The notes below the pieces were generated by a model that was not told where the DNA came from, did no database searches, and worked only from the letters and a program-made list of their open reading frames with translations. Source: Nymphalis io (lineage: Eukaryota > Arthropoda > Insecta > Lepidoptera > Nymphalidae). From it: 64,000 bases of DNA. Position numbers and translations under genes: made by a program. Where the stretch lies: contig NC_065910.1 of NCBI RefSeq assembly GCF_905147045.1, positions 6,386,001-6,450,000 on the forward strand, given 5' to 3'. Position 1 is the stretch's first letter. Each line of letters starts with the position of its first letter. Below, piece by piece: positions 35,006 through 47,088 of this stretch.

Positions 35006-37400
35006 TTAATTATTTTATTTTTATTTTTTTTATTTTTATTTTATTTATTTTAAGGACCACTAGTAGCTACTACATGTTTTAATGACAAATGTAAAACAAT
35101 TTAGTGAAAATAGCTAACATGTGAAGCTTTTTAAAGTAGCCACAACAATTACAATATTTGTTTTAAAAATACATTAACACATAATTATAGCAACATGAGT
35201 AGAAAGATTAAAAAAAAAAAAAAGTCCAAATTGGTACAAATTAAAGATCATAAAAAAAAAACATGCACTTAATAAAATTAAAATTAATAACACAAATAGT
35301 TTGAAATTGATATAGGTACAAATTAAAATTTAAATAATTCATTAAATTCATGCAAAGTTTACGTTACAAAAAAATTACTAAAAATATACTAATTAATACA
35401 AAATAAAATTAAGATAACATTATTTATTATTTATTTATTTATTTATTATTTATTTGCATCTCTCAACAATTCTAGCGCCCGTTTACGATAAATCATGGCA
35501 GAGTCATTAAAAATATCTAGATCTTGACAAAAACCATTGTACAACCGTGATGATCTAGGCATTGGTGCATTACATCCTAATTTTGTTTTTGATATTCTGA
35601 CATCAAAAGTGCCCAGAAAACTACGAACATTGCGCCTTGGAATACGATAGTATATCTTTTCAAGTAAGTAAGTACAGTCGATCTCGTTACGAATTATCTT
35701 AAATAGGAAAGAGAGATCTAATAATTGTCTGCGTACAGAGAGACTATCCATATTAAAGTCTTTCAAGAGATTGCTGTAATTTTTATTAGATTTATTGTAT
35801 GAGGTTTTTTTGTTTCTGGATAGATGATATACAAATCGCTTCTGTATTCTCTCTATACGCAGACGATGTACATTGTAACAAGGATTCCACAGAACACTAC
35901 CGTACTCCAGTACACTACGCACGTAAGCGTTATAGATTATTTTTTTCGTGTTATTCGTGAAGTGTTTACCGTTTCCAATTAAAAATCCTAACGTTTTGGA
36001 ACTTTTCGTAATTATTTTATTGAAGTGCGGGACAAAAGTAAGCTTGTCATCAAAAATGACACCCAAATCACTTATTTCAAAAACTTCCTCCAACTTGATG
36101 TTATCAATGCTATATATTGTTTTGATTATATTGAGATTTCGCGTAAATTTTATATGCTTGCATTTACTGACGTTTAATTCCATTTTATTATTTTTACACC
36201 AATTATATATAGCATTAATATCCACCTGTAAGAGCTCTGAGTCAGCTAAGTTGTTTATTACTTTTGTTAATTTTAAATCGTCCGCAAATAAAAATACTCT
36301 ACTATAATGTACCGTATCGCAAATATCATTAATGAAGATATTAAAGAGCCAAGGTCCTAAGTGTGACCCTTGAGGAACCCCGGAGCAGGCTTTATATAGA
36401 CTCGAGCTAAAACCTTTTAAGACAACAAATTGTTGTCTATTGTATAAATATGATTTGAACCACTCAAGCATATTACCATTGAATCCGTACTTGCTTAGTT
36501 TTAAGAGTAAAATATCGTGCGAAACTTTGTCGAAAGCCTTGGTTAAATCGGTATAAATTGCGTCAACTTGCTTGTGGTTATCAATAGCTGGCACAATTAA
36601 TTCACTGTACGAAACAAGATTTGATGTTGTAGATCGACCCTTTATAAAGCCATGCTGGTTATTATTATTCATTTGCTTTACATGACATTCTAGATATGGG
36701 TAAACTATTGCTTCAAATACTTTGGCAAAAGTGGAAAGTATGGAAATCGGTCTATAATTCTCAATGCACTCACTACCCTTGGACTTATATACTGGTACGA
36801 TCCTAGCTATTTTCCACTTATCGGGAAAAACACCTGAGCGAAGTGATTCGTTGTATAATAAATATAAAGGGAAACTTAGTACCCATGCACATTTAGAAAT
36901 AAATATAGGAGGGATATTATCATAACCTGTCCCTTTAGTTGTATCAAGTCTTTTTAAGAATTGATAAATCTGTCTTCGCGATATTACAAAATTAGTGAAC
37001 GCTCCAAAGTCATGTTTACATTGATTACTATAAGATGGTAATGTATATGAACTTTGAGATTGTGTGTAAACAGAAGCAAAATACAAGGCAAATTCGTTAC
37101 AAATTTCTGATCCCGATTTCATTACTTTTTGTTTGTAAGTCATTATGCCTGGGAGTGCGGTACTATTATCTTGTTTGCCCTTAATGTATGACCAAAAATA
37201 TTTAGGATTTCTACTAATATTTTCTTCAACAATCTTAATGTAATTATTGTAGCAAATTTTCGATAAATCTGCACAACGTTTGCTCAAAAGACGTAATGAA
37301 ATTTCATCAAGTGGGTTTTTATATATTTTGTATTTATTTAAAAAAACTTGTTTCTCTTTATATAAATTTATCATTTCCTTTACATATTACAAACAGTATA
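35006..37400 (-). mobile_element. Third LINE, CR1/Jockey superfamily, 5'-truncated
   Basis: The 3' tail is an A-rich (AAAATAAA)n-like run at 35006-35051. A 3' untranslated region of about 390 bases follows, then an intact reverse-transcriptase frame at 35446-37374. The endonuclease is missing, so the 5' end is cut. It is AT-rich, unlike LINE copies 1 and 2. Confidence 0.8.
35446..37374 (-). CDS. LINE reverse transcriptase, unbroken 642-codon frame
   Basis: A retrotransposon reverse transcriptase without stops or frameshifts. Motifs in order are C-I-E-N-Y-R-P-I-S-I-L-S, Q-H-G-F-I-K-G-R-S-T-T, Y-T-D-L-T-K-A-F-D (first catalytic aspartate), G-V-P-Q-G-S-H-L-G-P, and F-A-D-D near residue 363. The C-terminus has V-L-E-Y-G-S-V-L-W-N-P and R-I-E-R-I-Q-K-R-F. 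Upstream an in-frame TAA lies 12 bases before the ATG, so the usual endonuclease domain is not attached. It is probably inactive as an element, although the enzyme core looks intact. Confidence 0.85.
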   Translation of the reverse strand: MINLYKEKQVFLNKYKIYKNPLDEISLRLLSKRCADLSKICYNNYIKIVEENISRNPKYFWSYIKGKQDNSTALPGIMTYKQKVMKSGSEICNEFALYFASVYTQSQSSYTLPSYSNQCKHDFGAFTNFVISRRQIYQFLKRLDTTKGTGYDNIPPIFISKCAWVLSFPLYLLYNESLRSGVFPDKWKIARIVPVYKSKGSECIENYRPISILSTFAKVFEAIVYPYLECHVKQMNNNNQHGFIKGRSTTSNLVSYSELIVPAIDNHKQVDAIYTDLTKAFDKVSHDILLLKLSKYGFNGNMLEWFKSYLYNRQQFVVLKGFSSSLYKACSGVPQGSHLGPWLFNIFINDICDTVHYSRVFLFADDLKLTKVINNLADSELLQVDINAIYNWCKNNKMELNVSKCKHIKFTRNLNIIKTIYSIDNIKLEEVFEISDLGVIFDDKLTFVPHFNKIITKSSKTLGFLIGNGKHFTNNTKKIIYNAYVRSVLEYGSVLWNPCYNVHRLRIERIQKRFVYHLSRNKKTSYNKSNKNYSNLLKDFNMDSLSVRRQLLDLSFLFKIIRNEIDCTYLLEKIYYRIPRRNVRSFLGTFDVRISKTKLGCNAPMPRSSRLYNGFCQDLDIFNDSAMIYRKRALELLRDANK

Positions 37401-37922
37401 TATTATATATGAAAAAAAATTAAAATTATAAAACCTCGTTTTATTACCTCTACTGGTGACAGGAAGGGGGGTTAATTTTACGTCCATAGGATCAGTATTG
37501 TGATTCAAAGTGGAAATTCTGCTAGCATTTTTGTCATCAATCTACGTGGTCATCGTTTGTATAGTAGCTATTTTATTTGTAAATATTTAGACCTTAAATT
37601 CTTACCGATATATATTTAAACAGTTATATGGGACATATAATATCGTTGTTCAAAAACATGATCTACTACAGGCATAGTACACACTTCTGGCACGTAGCAG
37701 CCGAGATAAATGAGTTCATTGAGTTGAGTGACATCTTTCATTAAATTTATCACACAATTTCCCGTTGACGCTGGAAATGAAATTATTGATAAATTAAAAG
37801 TATTGTGCAAGAATCATATAAATAATAAAGTAACTGATATAGTCTCTTCTTCCATCGCTGCTAATTCTTCGAGACTTTATAAAGCGGAACTAAGCATGAA
37901 TTGGATTTAATAAACATAAAGT
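37401..37922. other. Unassigned stretch next to the third LINE
   Basis: GC-richer patches at 37440-37550 and 37690-37790 do not match other repeats in the window. Short frames on either strand show no domain. Confidence 0.3.
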
Positions 37923-37935
37923 AATTACGGTTTAA

Positions 37936-38050
37936 CAGTAACAGTAACAGCCTGTAATTGTCCCACTGCTGGGCTAAGGCCTCCTCTCCCTTTTTGAGGA
38001 GAAGGTTTGGAGCTTATTCCACCACGCTGCTCCAATGCGGGTTGGTGAAA
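37936..38050 (-). mobile_element. SINE family A, 5'-truncated, 13-bp target-site duplication
   Basis: Only the last ~115 bases of family A, with a (GTTACT)-type tail. It is flanked by a perfect AATTACGGTTTAA at 37923-37935 and 38051-38063, so the truncation happened at insertion and not by later decay. Confidence 0.92.
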
Positions 38051-38063
38051 AATTACGGTTTAA

Positions 38064-39220
38064 TATTTCAAAATACTGAGGAATATATATAAGACAGTTT
38101 AATGAGGAACAAAACAATATTATTATTAATTCAAGCGCTTATTATTATGGATTTGATTAAGTTAATAAATGTATCAACACTACATTGATTGAAGACATAG
38201 AACGACGAAGATATGATATGATAATGTAGTATTCTGAAACGTGGGTATATTCAAATTTAAGAGAGCGCTCAAAGCCAGCAAAATTTCAGGTTTTACCTTG
38301 CGCCCTTGCCCGCTCATCTTAACATGCGTTCTCAATTCTGTTCTTTCTAACTATAACGAGCGGTAGTATTGTGTTTAATTTTTGCATGTTGCCGGTGTGG
38401 TGTTTTTCTTTTAACTATAATATGATAATTAAAAACGCTGTCACATTCCTTCCCGTTGTCCTCTCGTCTCAACAGAGTCGTAGCGATTGATTTAAAAAGC
38501 AAATATATGTTTGAAGTACATGCGACATGCGACAGGAGATTGGGGTTTCACAAAACAAAAACGCCATAAGCTTTTTATCGTAATAAAAATATAACGATAT
38601 GGATTTTGTAAATTTAATTATTTACATCATACAGTTTTTGTCTCAATAACCTATATAGTTTACGAGTATCAATACGTCTAATAAAGCAGTAGTAAACGTG
38701 TGTACATTGAATAAATTGATTATTTTTTTTAAGCTTGTGAGATCGATGAAAAAACAGTAACATAACACAAAAAATGAATAAAATGTTGTTTTTTATTATT
38801 TGCGTCTCTGTATTGGTTTATTAATCTGTATGTACACGCTAATCTTCGGAACTATTAAACGGATTTTCTTGAGGATATCGAAATAAAATCGACTTTAACG
38901 TTTTATAATTTTTTCAATCATGATTTATTTTTATCAAACACGAAACTTTAAATTATAATATGGTTACATATACAATATTTGTTTTTTGACCTTAAACTAG
39001 ATTTATCCCTCTTAAATCAATTTAAAGATTTAGTGCATTAACCGCCCTTGAGTTTATTAGTTTTACTCCTAATAGCTTTCTAGAGTATTTACAAAGCCCT
39101 TTTGGTAAACGCTGCGTTATATAGATATAGCAACTTGCGAAGCCCATTTCTTAATTGCAATCAGTTTATAGAACAAAGGATTTCCATTATTTGTTGCCTT
39201 TTTGCTTCGCCATCATGATT
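38064..39220. other. Non-coding
   Basis: AT-rich with a slightly GC-richer part at 38270-38480; nothing recognised. Confidence 0.4.
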
Positions 39221-39382
39221 TGGTGGTAGGGCTTTGTGCAAACCCGTCTGTGTACCAACCACTTATCAGCTACTGTTAAATAGCAAAACTTAGTGTTCCG
39301 GTTTGAAGGATGAGTGAACCAGTGTAACTAAGCACAAAGGACATACCATTTTAGCTCTTAAGGTTGATGGAGCATTGGCAAC
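39221..39382 (+). repeat. SINE-like family B, 3'-deleted
   Basis: It begins TGGTGGTAGGGCTTTGTGCA and reaches AAGGTTGATGGAGCATTGGC, then the match is lost. No A tail. Confidence 0.75.
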
Positions 39383-39447
39383 AAAATGTACGTGCACCGC
39401 ATTTTAAGGTTTATATTATTACATTTTATAATTTATTTCACTTATAG

Positions 39448-39575
39448 AGAAGATTATTCCACCAACCCGCATTGGAGCAGCGTGGTGCAATAAGCTCCAA
39501 AACCTTCTCCTCAAAAAGGGAGAGGATGCCCTAGCCCAGCAGTGGGACATTCAGAGGCTACTGAATCTGTTACTG
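39448..39575 (+). repeat. SINE family A, 3' half
   Basis: It starts at CCACCAACCCGCATTGGAGC and ends near GGACATTCAGAGGCTACTGA. No tRNA head. Confidence 0.8.
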
Positions 39576-40503
39576 GACAGAGAAAATTATTTAGTATTTT
39601 GAACAAAAAAGAAAAGCAATTACTTATCGTCGTATACATAAAAATGATAGTTCTTTGTACTATATACTCAAGGCATTCCTGACATATTCATCCTATAGTG
39701 ATGGAATATGTCTGTCAAAATATAAACGTGTTATATATACCCTTCTTCTACCCGTGCGATGTCGGGTCAGGTGCTAGTTTCACATTAAAGGCACTGTGCC
39801 ATAGATGTGCACGAAGGCTAAACGCACACATATTCGTGTGACTTGTACCATCGTTAAAACTTTTCGCTTCATAATCATATTATTGATTTATTTTTTCCGT
39901 TTTTATTCGGTTACTTCGACGAGTGAGCCGTGCTAGTCGGTATTTGGCATCGTCTTGGCTGGTTTTTTCTGCATCGGAAAACACAGTTCGTGTATTCACT
40001 CTTTTTATATTTGAGTTTACGGTTAGACGCGGTTTAATTGGTGCGGTAATTGATGTTACCGTCGGTGTTTGTTTGTTTGTTAGCAGTTTATGTTAGTGAA
40101 TTAATTAAAGCTATTTCTGTTTTTCGTTTGCTTCCAGCTGAGGATTTAAGGCAAGCTATTTCATCGTAGAATACGTATTTTAATGACTGATTACTATAGT
40201 TACAATTTTTTTGTTAATCTTGTATTCATTTTTTTTTCTCTATTTCATGGTTGGCCACAAAATTAATATCGTCACCCTTGTAACATACAAATTGACTTAA
40301 ATTATTATTTTAATTGCAGTTTGCGTAATTACGTATAGTATAAATAGTCATATGAATATTATTCATGTTAAATAATTAATTATCACTCTTAATTTTCTTA
40401 TTAATATCCTAAATAATAAGTGCTATGCATATATGTAAAATGTTTAGTAGTATTTTTAATATTATATATTTAATAAATAAACTTAAAATTCACGCTTATC
40501 ACG

Positions 40504-40505
<2 letters not shown>
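39576..40505. other. Non-coding, with a GC-richer block
   Basis: 39900-40150 is GC-richer (GTGAGCCGTGCTAGTCGGTA) and could be a 5' untranslated region or retroelement leader, but no coding frame follows it. Confidence 0.3.

Positions 40506-40552
<47 letters not shown>
40506..40552. repeat. (AT)n microsatellite
   Basis: An uninterrupted AT dinucleotide run of about 45 bases. Confidence 0.95.
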
Positions 40553-40556
<4 letters not shown>

Positions 40557-40590
40557 TTATTTTCATTTAAATATCATTATTTTTCTTATA

Positions 40591-40886
40591 GTAGTAACAG
40601 CCTGTAAATGTCCCATTGCTGGGCTAAGGCCTCCTCTCCCTTTTGTGAGGAGAAAGTTTGGAGCATATTCCACCACGCTGCTTCAATGTGGAGGAATACA
40701 TTTGTGGCAGAATCTCAGTGAAATTAGACACATGCAGGTTTCCTCACGAGGTTTTCCTTCACCGTCAAGCACGAGATGAATTATAATCATAAATTAAGCG
40801 CATGAAAATTCATTGGTGCTTGCCTGGGTTTGAACCCACGATTATCGGTTAAGATTCACGCATTCTTACTACTGGGCCATTTGGGC
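40591..40886 (-). mobile_element. SINE family A, near full length
   Basis: From GTAACAGCCTGTAAATGTCC to the head ending ACTACTGGGCCATTTGGGC. The flanks share only CTTATA, so the target-site duplication is uncertain. Confidence 0.88.
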
Positions 40887-41388
40887 TTATATATTATAAT
40901 TTTCCTAATTAATATTAAAAAAGCCAATACGATTTTGTTTGTTGGTTACTATTCTTAACTACTCAATCGATTATAGTGAAACTTTGCATACACGTTATCA
41001 CAAGAACGGAAAAGTATATATGGTACCTAGCACCTCCTTCGTTATACTGTTATATACTGAAAACTCCTCCGAAACACGCTTATCTTTAAGCTGTTTTTTG
41101 AGTTCGACATTACAAATATCTCCTAGTTTCTTAGTAAAGATTTGATTATATAGATTGATTATAAAGATTTCTATATGCACTATTGGTAATATTATGATAT
41201 ATTAATTTCAGTTCTATGATATAATTATTAGCAAAGCTTATATTGAATTCAGAATGATTGGAATCTCTCGAATATCTATTAGACGGTCAGTTTGATATAA
41301 CTAATTATGTCTAATCTAATCGTCTATCCAATATTGTAATCAATTATTAACATATATGGATTTTACTTAGGAAATCCTAATTAATGTA

Positions 41389-41668
41389 ATAATAATAATA
41401 ATAATATCCTGGGACATTTTTTACACACGGCCATCTGATCCCATTAAGATTAAGTTTGTACAGAGCTTGTACTATGGAAACCAGACAACTGATATACTAC
41501 ATATAGATGTAATTTTCTTTTGTAATACATACTTATATAGATAATTACACCCAGACTCAGGACAAACAGACTTGTTCATGCACACAAATATCTGTCCTGG
41601 GTGGGAATCGAACCCACAACCTTGGGCGTGAAAGGCAAGCATCCACCAACCACGCCAACCGACTCGTC
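41389..41668 (-). mobile_element. SINE family C, full length
   Basis: The (TAA)n tail is at 41389-41405, the body contains ACACGGCCATCTGATCCC, and the tRNA-like head with GGTTCGATTCC (minus strand) lies at 41590-41668. Confidence 0.87.
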
Positions 41669-41809
41669 ATTGAAACTGATTTTGTTTAATTTTCTTACGT
41701 TTTCAAAATAATGATAATTTGTTTTACACAGAAAATGACATTTGGTTCTTAAATCACACACAGGCAAAGCTGTAAGCCGAAACTCATTGAAAATAAATAC
41801 AGAACAAAG

Positions 41810-42044
41810 TTTTTTTGATGCAAACGGGCAAATGGGCCACCTGACGTTAAGTGGTCAACACCGCCCATAGACATTGGCGATGTGTGATGCCAATGCGTCA
41901 CCAATATTGGAAAAGACGATGTTATGCCCCTTGTGCTTATAGTACATTGGCTCATTCATCCTTCAAAGCCGAAACGCAACAACAACAAAATATCTGATAA
42001 GTGGGTGGTACCTACCCAGACGGGCTTGTACAAAGCCCTACCAT
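41810..42044 (-). mobile_element. SINE-like family B
   Basis: A T-run start, then CCACCTGACGTTAAGTGGTC and GTGGGTGGTACCTACCCAGA. Internally shortened. Confidence 0.83.
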
Positions 42045-42786
42045 CTCGTAAACAGATTAACTTCTTATATTGGAAATTGCATTTGTAAATGTTGTTATAT
42101 CACATATGTGTTTGAATGTATGTGTGTGGAAAACAGCTCATCGATTTGTAATATGACAGTCTTGACATTTTTTCTTCCAGTATGATATACCTACTTAGTT
42201 GTTATTACGAAATTCAATCAGTAGAGCTTTACCACAGAAACAACTCGAAACTCACTGCATAGCGCGGCCGTGAAATGTCAGAACGTGATATGCGACATTG
42301 ACTCTAATAATTAATGATAAAATTTAAAGGGTACGCTATTTTGCGTACTTCGAAAGTTGGGTTTAACATCTTATCTGTCTAAATGATTCTTTTATTCTTT
42401 TTGCATAAATTAATTGTATTTGGAAAACGATTTTAACGATTTCGCAAACATTTAGTATTGTGTTTAGATAAGGTATTACTTTTTAAATTTTTTTTTGTAG
42501 GTGTCTTTCTTAAAAAATAATTTTTCACAAAAATTACAAAAAAAACTGTGCGACTGCCAATGTACTCACGAGAATTGATGTGTGAATAACAAATTTTATA
42601 TTGACCTCTGACGCTCGAAATCTTACGCTAACGTCATCTGACAGTCGAAATCTTACCCTTACTCGTTTGACTCTCAAGTCTCAGTACCTGTACCGAGTAC
42701 TATGATATTTAGTCATCAAAAATGCCGAGTCAAACTCAGACGCCCAGCTATTGTAACGACGAGTGAGATACGAAGTGAGTTCTTTT
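42045..42786. other. Non-coding with a short tandem duplication
   Basis: Two neighbouring copies of a ~28-base unit sharing GTCGAAATCTTAC-type cores lie at about 42606-42662. No gene is seen. Confidence 0.45.
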
Positions 42787-42933
42787 TTTTTTTTTTTTTA
42801 TATCGCCGGGAGGGCAAATGACTCTACTCCACCTGATGGTAAGTGGTAGTAGAGTCCAAACGCGACGACGGCCAGTACAGACGGGAAAAACGTTCTGCAC
42901 TAGCCGCCTTCGCCTTGCCGGCCCGCAAGATGC
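42787..42933 (-). mobile_element. LINE 3'-end fragment (same family as copies 1 and 2)
   Basis: It starts with a T-run and CGCCGGGAGGGCAAATGACT, and ends at GGCCCGCAAGATGC. Almost identical to the 3' end of copy 2, and so fairly recent. Confidence 0.88.
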
Positions 42934-43021
42934 TTATGAAATAGCACTGCAGGTTGTTAGCATTCTCTTCCATTTATAATAAACAAACTATTCAATGCCT
43001 ATACCTATAATATTATATTTA

Positions 43022-43190
43022 AAATAGAATAGAATAGAATATGCTTTATTGTACACCAAAAGAGTTACAGAACCATTTTCAACACAGACACAAAAGAAAC
43101 GAAAAATATTTTGTACAAAAGGCGGTCTTATCGCTAAAACAGCGATCTCTTCCAGACAACCTTTGAGTGAAGGACATGAAATAAGTAAAT
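43022..43190 (-). repeat. LINE-like 3' end with (TAGAA)n tail
   Basis: The simple tail TAGAATAGAATAGAATA is followed by TTATTGTACACC (a polyadenylation-like AATAAAG on the minus strand) and GGCGGTCTTATCGCTAAAAC. This is a common lepidopteran repeat type judged by eye; the family is not verified. Confidence 0.5.
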
Positions 43191-45183
43191 AAATAAAGCG
43201 GAGGTGTACTAATCATCTCAATTTTTATTTTTTTAATAAATATATATATATACACAGTACTATAGCTAAATATTCATACATATAAATAAATAATATATAC
43301 ATAGACATACATATATAATATATAAAACAAAACATTAAAAAAATAATGTTATTATGATAATTATAATAATAAATAACAATAAAGTGCGACAGATAATAAA
43401 ACAACACTCTCTGATAATTATAAAGATAAATAATATGCCTTGAGTCGGATTTTAAATGTGTTTATTTGTATATTTTAAAAATAATAATTTATTATTACCT
43501 TATATTTAGAGAGCGACTTAATGAATATTGAAATAAATAATTAAAGTAATTTCAAAAGTAGAAACGAGTTTGTTTGCAAAACTGTCATTTATATGCTTGT
43601 AATATCCAGGTTCCAGTTATACCTCTCGTAAAGTCATTAGTGGTTTAGTCGGTGTGTATAATGGTGTTACAAAAGTTACTTTTATAATATTAGTCAGTTA
43701 AAAACATTATTAAAGATCCAGCATTGCCGTCTAAGTCATTATTATACATAAACATTTCTCATCGTCTCTAACCGAATTTTCACAATTATTATTCAGCGAA
43801 CAAATCGAGTCAAATAACATTAAGCTTTGTTCAAGTAGCTTTATACAAAATAGATTATTTTAAATTTATAACTACTACGGAATCAAGATTCTACAGAAAA
43901 GAACTAATACTAGATTTTTTTTTTAATTTTTCACCCATTAAATACCAGTTATATTAATAACTAGATTAGGTTTCACCCGCGTATAACTTAAATAAATCAC
44001 TTAGATCAGATTTATAATATTTTAGTATATACAACATTTTTGGTTTTATTTTCTTGGGATGTTACTATTTATTGCTTATTGCCGCATTCGGATCTTGATA
44101 TGGAAACATACAATAGGCTACGAGAAAAACATTTATCCTTAAATCTATTCCGACATACTTGAATGTCCTTCCCCTTAGTTTTGTTGCAAACGATAACTTC
44201 ACAGGAAATTGTGTCGTTTTAAAACTAAAACGTTTTCTTTTTAATAAATACTTACTATCATCTATCCGACTAAGTATAAATTTAACAAAACCATGAAAAA
44301 AAAATTTGCAGCAACGAAACGAAATACCTACCTGACCTTTAAACTTTAACTTACAAAGTTTACAAACCGAAAACAAATACGTATGTATATTTTCAAATAA
44401 CCTACTCAACTACCTGTTGAAATATGTAACAAACTTTAAAAAGTACTAAAAACTGTCTATGGTCTTATCTCGATATCTTTCATAAGAATTAATGCCATGT
44501 TTATAATTTTTTTTGCAAACTGCTAATTGAAACTTTGCTTTGAACTGACTTAACTTGATTATTTATGAATCGGTTGAAATAAAACAAACACTCAATTTTA
44601 AGTGATGCTAGCCTCAATATATTAGTGAAAACCGCACCCAAATCCGTTATTCTGTTTCAATTTGCGCGCAAAAACGCACAGGCAAACAGACAAAAAATTT
44701 AACAATTATTGTTTTGGGTTCTATTATGTTGATAAAGAACCACAATAATAGTTTTACTCATATATCTTCCATGTACAGACAGAGATCAGTTACATTTTTA
44801 TTATATGTATAGATATTATGATTAATTTATAGTCGCGTGATGTTTAATATAATCTTTTTCAGGAATTTTGCTAGCAAATGCAAAAAAATTCAAATCCAAC
44901 TAGAGTTCCAGAGATTAGAGCGCTTAATAAAACAACTTCTTTATTATATTATTAATTTATATTTAGTCTCAGTCGAAGTAAAGTGACTGATCGGGTTTGT
45001 TATTATAAGCTGAGAGACACCTGAAACGACCTTTGTGTATTCAATTCGATCAGATAAGTAAGCGTAGGGCCGAAGGTTGTCCCTTTATTTAATCAAACGT
45101 CACCCGTATCCAAGATTCCTCTTTAGATAAGGGTGCCCGCAAATTAGTTAGGAACGACATCTTTAGTTCAGTTTTATTTTAAT
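43191..45183. other. Gene-free AT-rich stretch
   Basis: A 114-codon minus-strand frame at 44065-44409 is the longest but has low-complexity, AT-driven composition and no recognised motif. No exons found. Confidence 0.4.
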
Positions 45184-45427
45184 ACTAGCTGGTCCACGCG
45201 GTTTCACCCGCGTTGATCGTCAGCGTTTCACCCCCGTGAGTCATAGTGTATAGTCTTTTATCTAATCATCTTGGCTTTGCACGGGTAGATAAAAAGAAAA
45301 ACGTATTTTGGATAGGATTTGCGTAAAATCCGTTCTTAGAGAGCGGATTTCCCCACGTAGGGGAAAGAGTAACTGTGACAAATTTCAAGTTAATCGTTTA
45401 GGAGATCTTGTGATGAATGGTATTTAG

Positions 45428-45479
<52 letters not shown>
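45184..45479 (+). repeat. Dispersed repeat with CCGCG motif and (TA)n end
   Basis: It begins ACTAGCTGGTCCACGCGGTT and TTTCACCCGCG, runs through GACAAATTTCAAGTTAATCG, and ends in about 48 bases of (TA)n. Fragments of the same kind lie near 11893-11950 (minus), 43964-43985 and 54000-54170. The class is not determined. Confidence 0.6.
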
Positions 45480-45483
<4 letters not shown>

Positions 45484-46085
45484 TTTTTAATAAAAGGACT
45501 ATTGAATGCAAATTATATGAGATATTTATGGGCACATCTTGGTAATATACCGTGACGACGCATGACGCTCTCTTATGCCGTAAAGCCCCACTTCTTACTC
45601 CTTTGTATGTAGCAATATAATAGAATAATAATAAGTAAAATTTATTTATTTTAGTGAAAAACTATGTGTTTATTTATAAGTTGGGTAGCAAACATCTATT
45701 CCGATGTTTCATATCTGCTAGGCATCCCTTGACGGTCACACTTTTCTTTTACTAGTTCACTTGTTTAATGCTTATTACATAAAATTATAATTGTGTTAAT
45801 AAAAAATTATTTATAGAAACCATTGTAACGTATGTAATATTCCATTTATGGCTTATACTAGATTTCAAACGGAAAAACATCCTATATTAGTGCGTGTATA
45901 TTATTTACCAGGAACATTCGTGTTTGTCACTTTAATAGTCTAAATTTATAGCAGGTGAAATCTGGTGAAAAAGATTTTATTTATATAATAGTAGGATATA
46001 CTGAAACCTTTTCCAAAGCGCACTGCATCTTCTGTTAAAAGTTTTATTTATATCGTTCTATTAGTTTTTTCAGATAGACAGAAGA
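45480..46085. other. Non-coding
   Basis: No gene or repeat supported. Confidence 0.4.
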
Positions 46086-46373
46086 TGGTAGAGCTTTGTG
46101 CAAACTCGTCTGGGTAGGTACCACCCACTCATCAGACATTCTACCGTAAAACAGCATTACTTGGTATTGTTGTGTTCCGGTTTGAAGGGTGGGTGAGCCA
46201 GTGTAATTACAGGTATGAGGGACAAAACATCTTAGTTCTCAAGGTTGGTGGTGCATTGGTGATGTAAGCGATGGTTAGCATTTCTTACAATGCCAATGTC
46301 TATGGGCGTTGGTGACCACTTACCATCAGGTGGCCCATACGCTCGTCTCCCTTCCTATTTTATAAAAAAAAAA
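46086..46373 (+). mobile_element. SINE-like family B, full length
   Basis: From TGGTAGAGCTTTGTGCAAAC to the A tail at 46363-46373. Confidence 0.88.
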
Positions 46374-46411
46374 CATGACAAAAATAATTTTATTAATTAG
46401 TTGATTGATGG

Positions 46412-46707
46412 GACCGAGATGGCAAAGTGGTAAGAACGCGTGAATCTTAACCGATGATTGTGGGCTCAAACCCGGGCAAGCACCGCTGAATTTTCATGTG
46501 CTTAATTTGTGATTGTAATAATGTCGTGCCTTACGGTGAAGGAAAACATCGTGAGGAAACCTGCATGTGTCTAATTTCACTGAAATTCTGTCACATGTGT
46601 ATTCCACCAACCCACATTGGAGCAGCGTGGAGGAATAAGCTCCAAACCTTCTCCTCAGAAAGGGAGAGGAGGTCTAAGCCCAGTAGTGGGACATTCACAA
46701 GCTGTTG
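46412..46707 (+). mobile_element. SINE family A, full length
   Basis: Head GAGATGGCAAAGTGGTAAGA, B box region GGCTCAAACCC (one base off), end GGGACATTCACAAGCTGTTG. No clear duplication. Confidence 0.87.
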
Positions 46708-47088
46708 GTAGATTTCAATTAGGACTTCGATATCTACAATTTTATAATTGTTTAACCACTACCAACTAGCAGCTTGAACTATTTATATACGACGTAAATG
46801 TATTTAAAGAGCAATTCATTCGATCGACGCTAGACTGGAATACTACAAAAAACTCAGTAAAACGCTGCGCAATACTTGGAAATCAGATGAATATTTAAAG
46901 CCATAAAATTCGAATTCGACTTCGGTTTTATTCGAACAAAAGAAGGATTGAAAATCTCTAAGCCTAAAAAAAAAGTGAGAAAAATTTCCATTTGTGTAAA
47001 TCAGAATAGCTGGTAATAAAAAAACGACTCAAGACAGCAACTGAATTGTTATAAAAAGTAATATTTTAAAATACGAGTGTCAGAGACG

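Noticed and set aside
40425..40607. 60-codon frame with I-Y-I-Y repeats
   Set aside because: It is the translation of an (AT)n microsatellite.
44065..44409. 114-codon minus-strand frame as a gene
   Set aside because: Length is plausible by chance in AT-rich DNA. There are no motifs, no supporting splice sites and no neighbouring exons.
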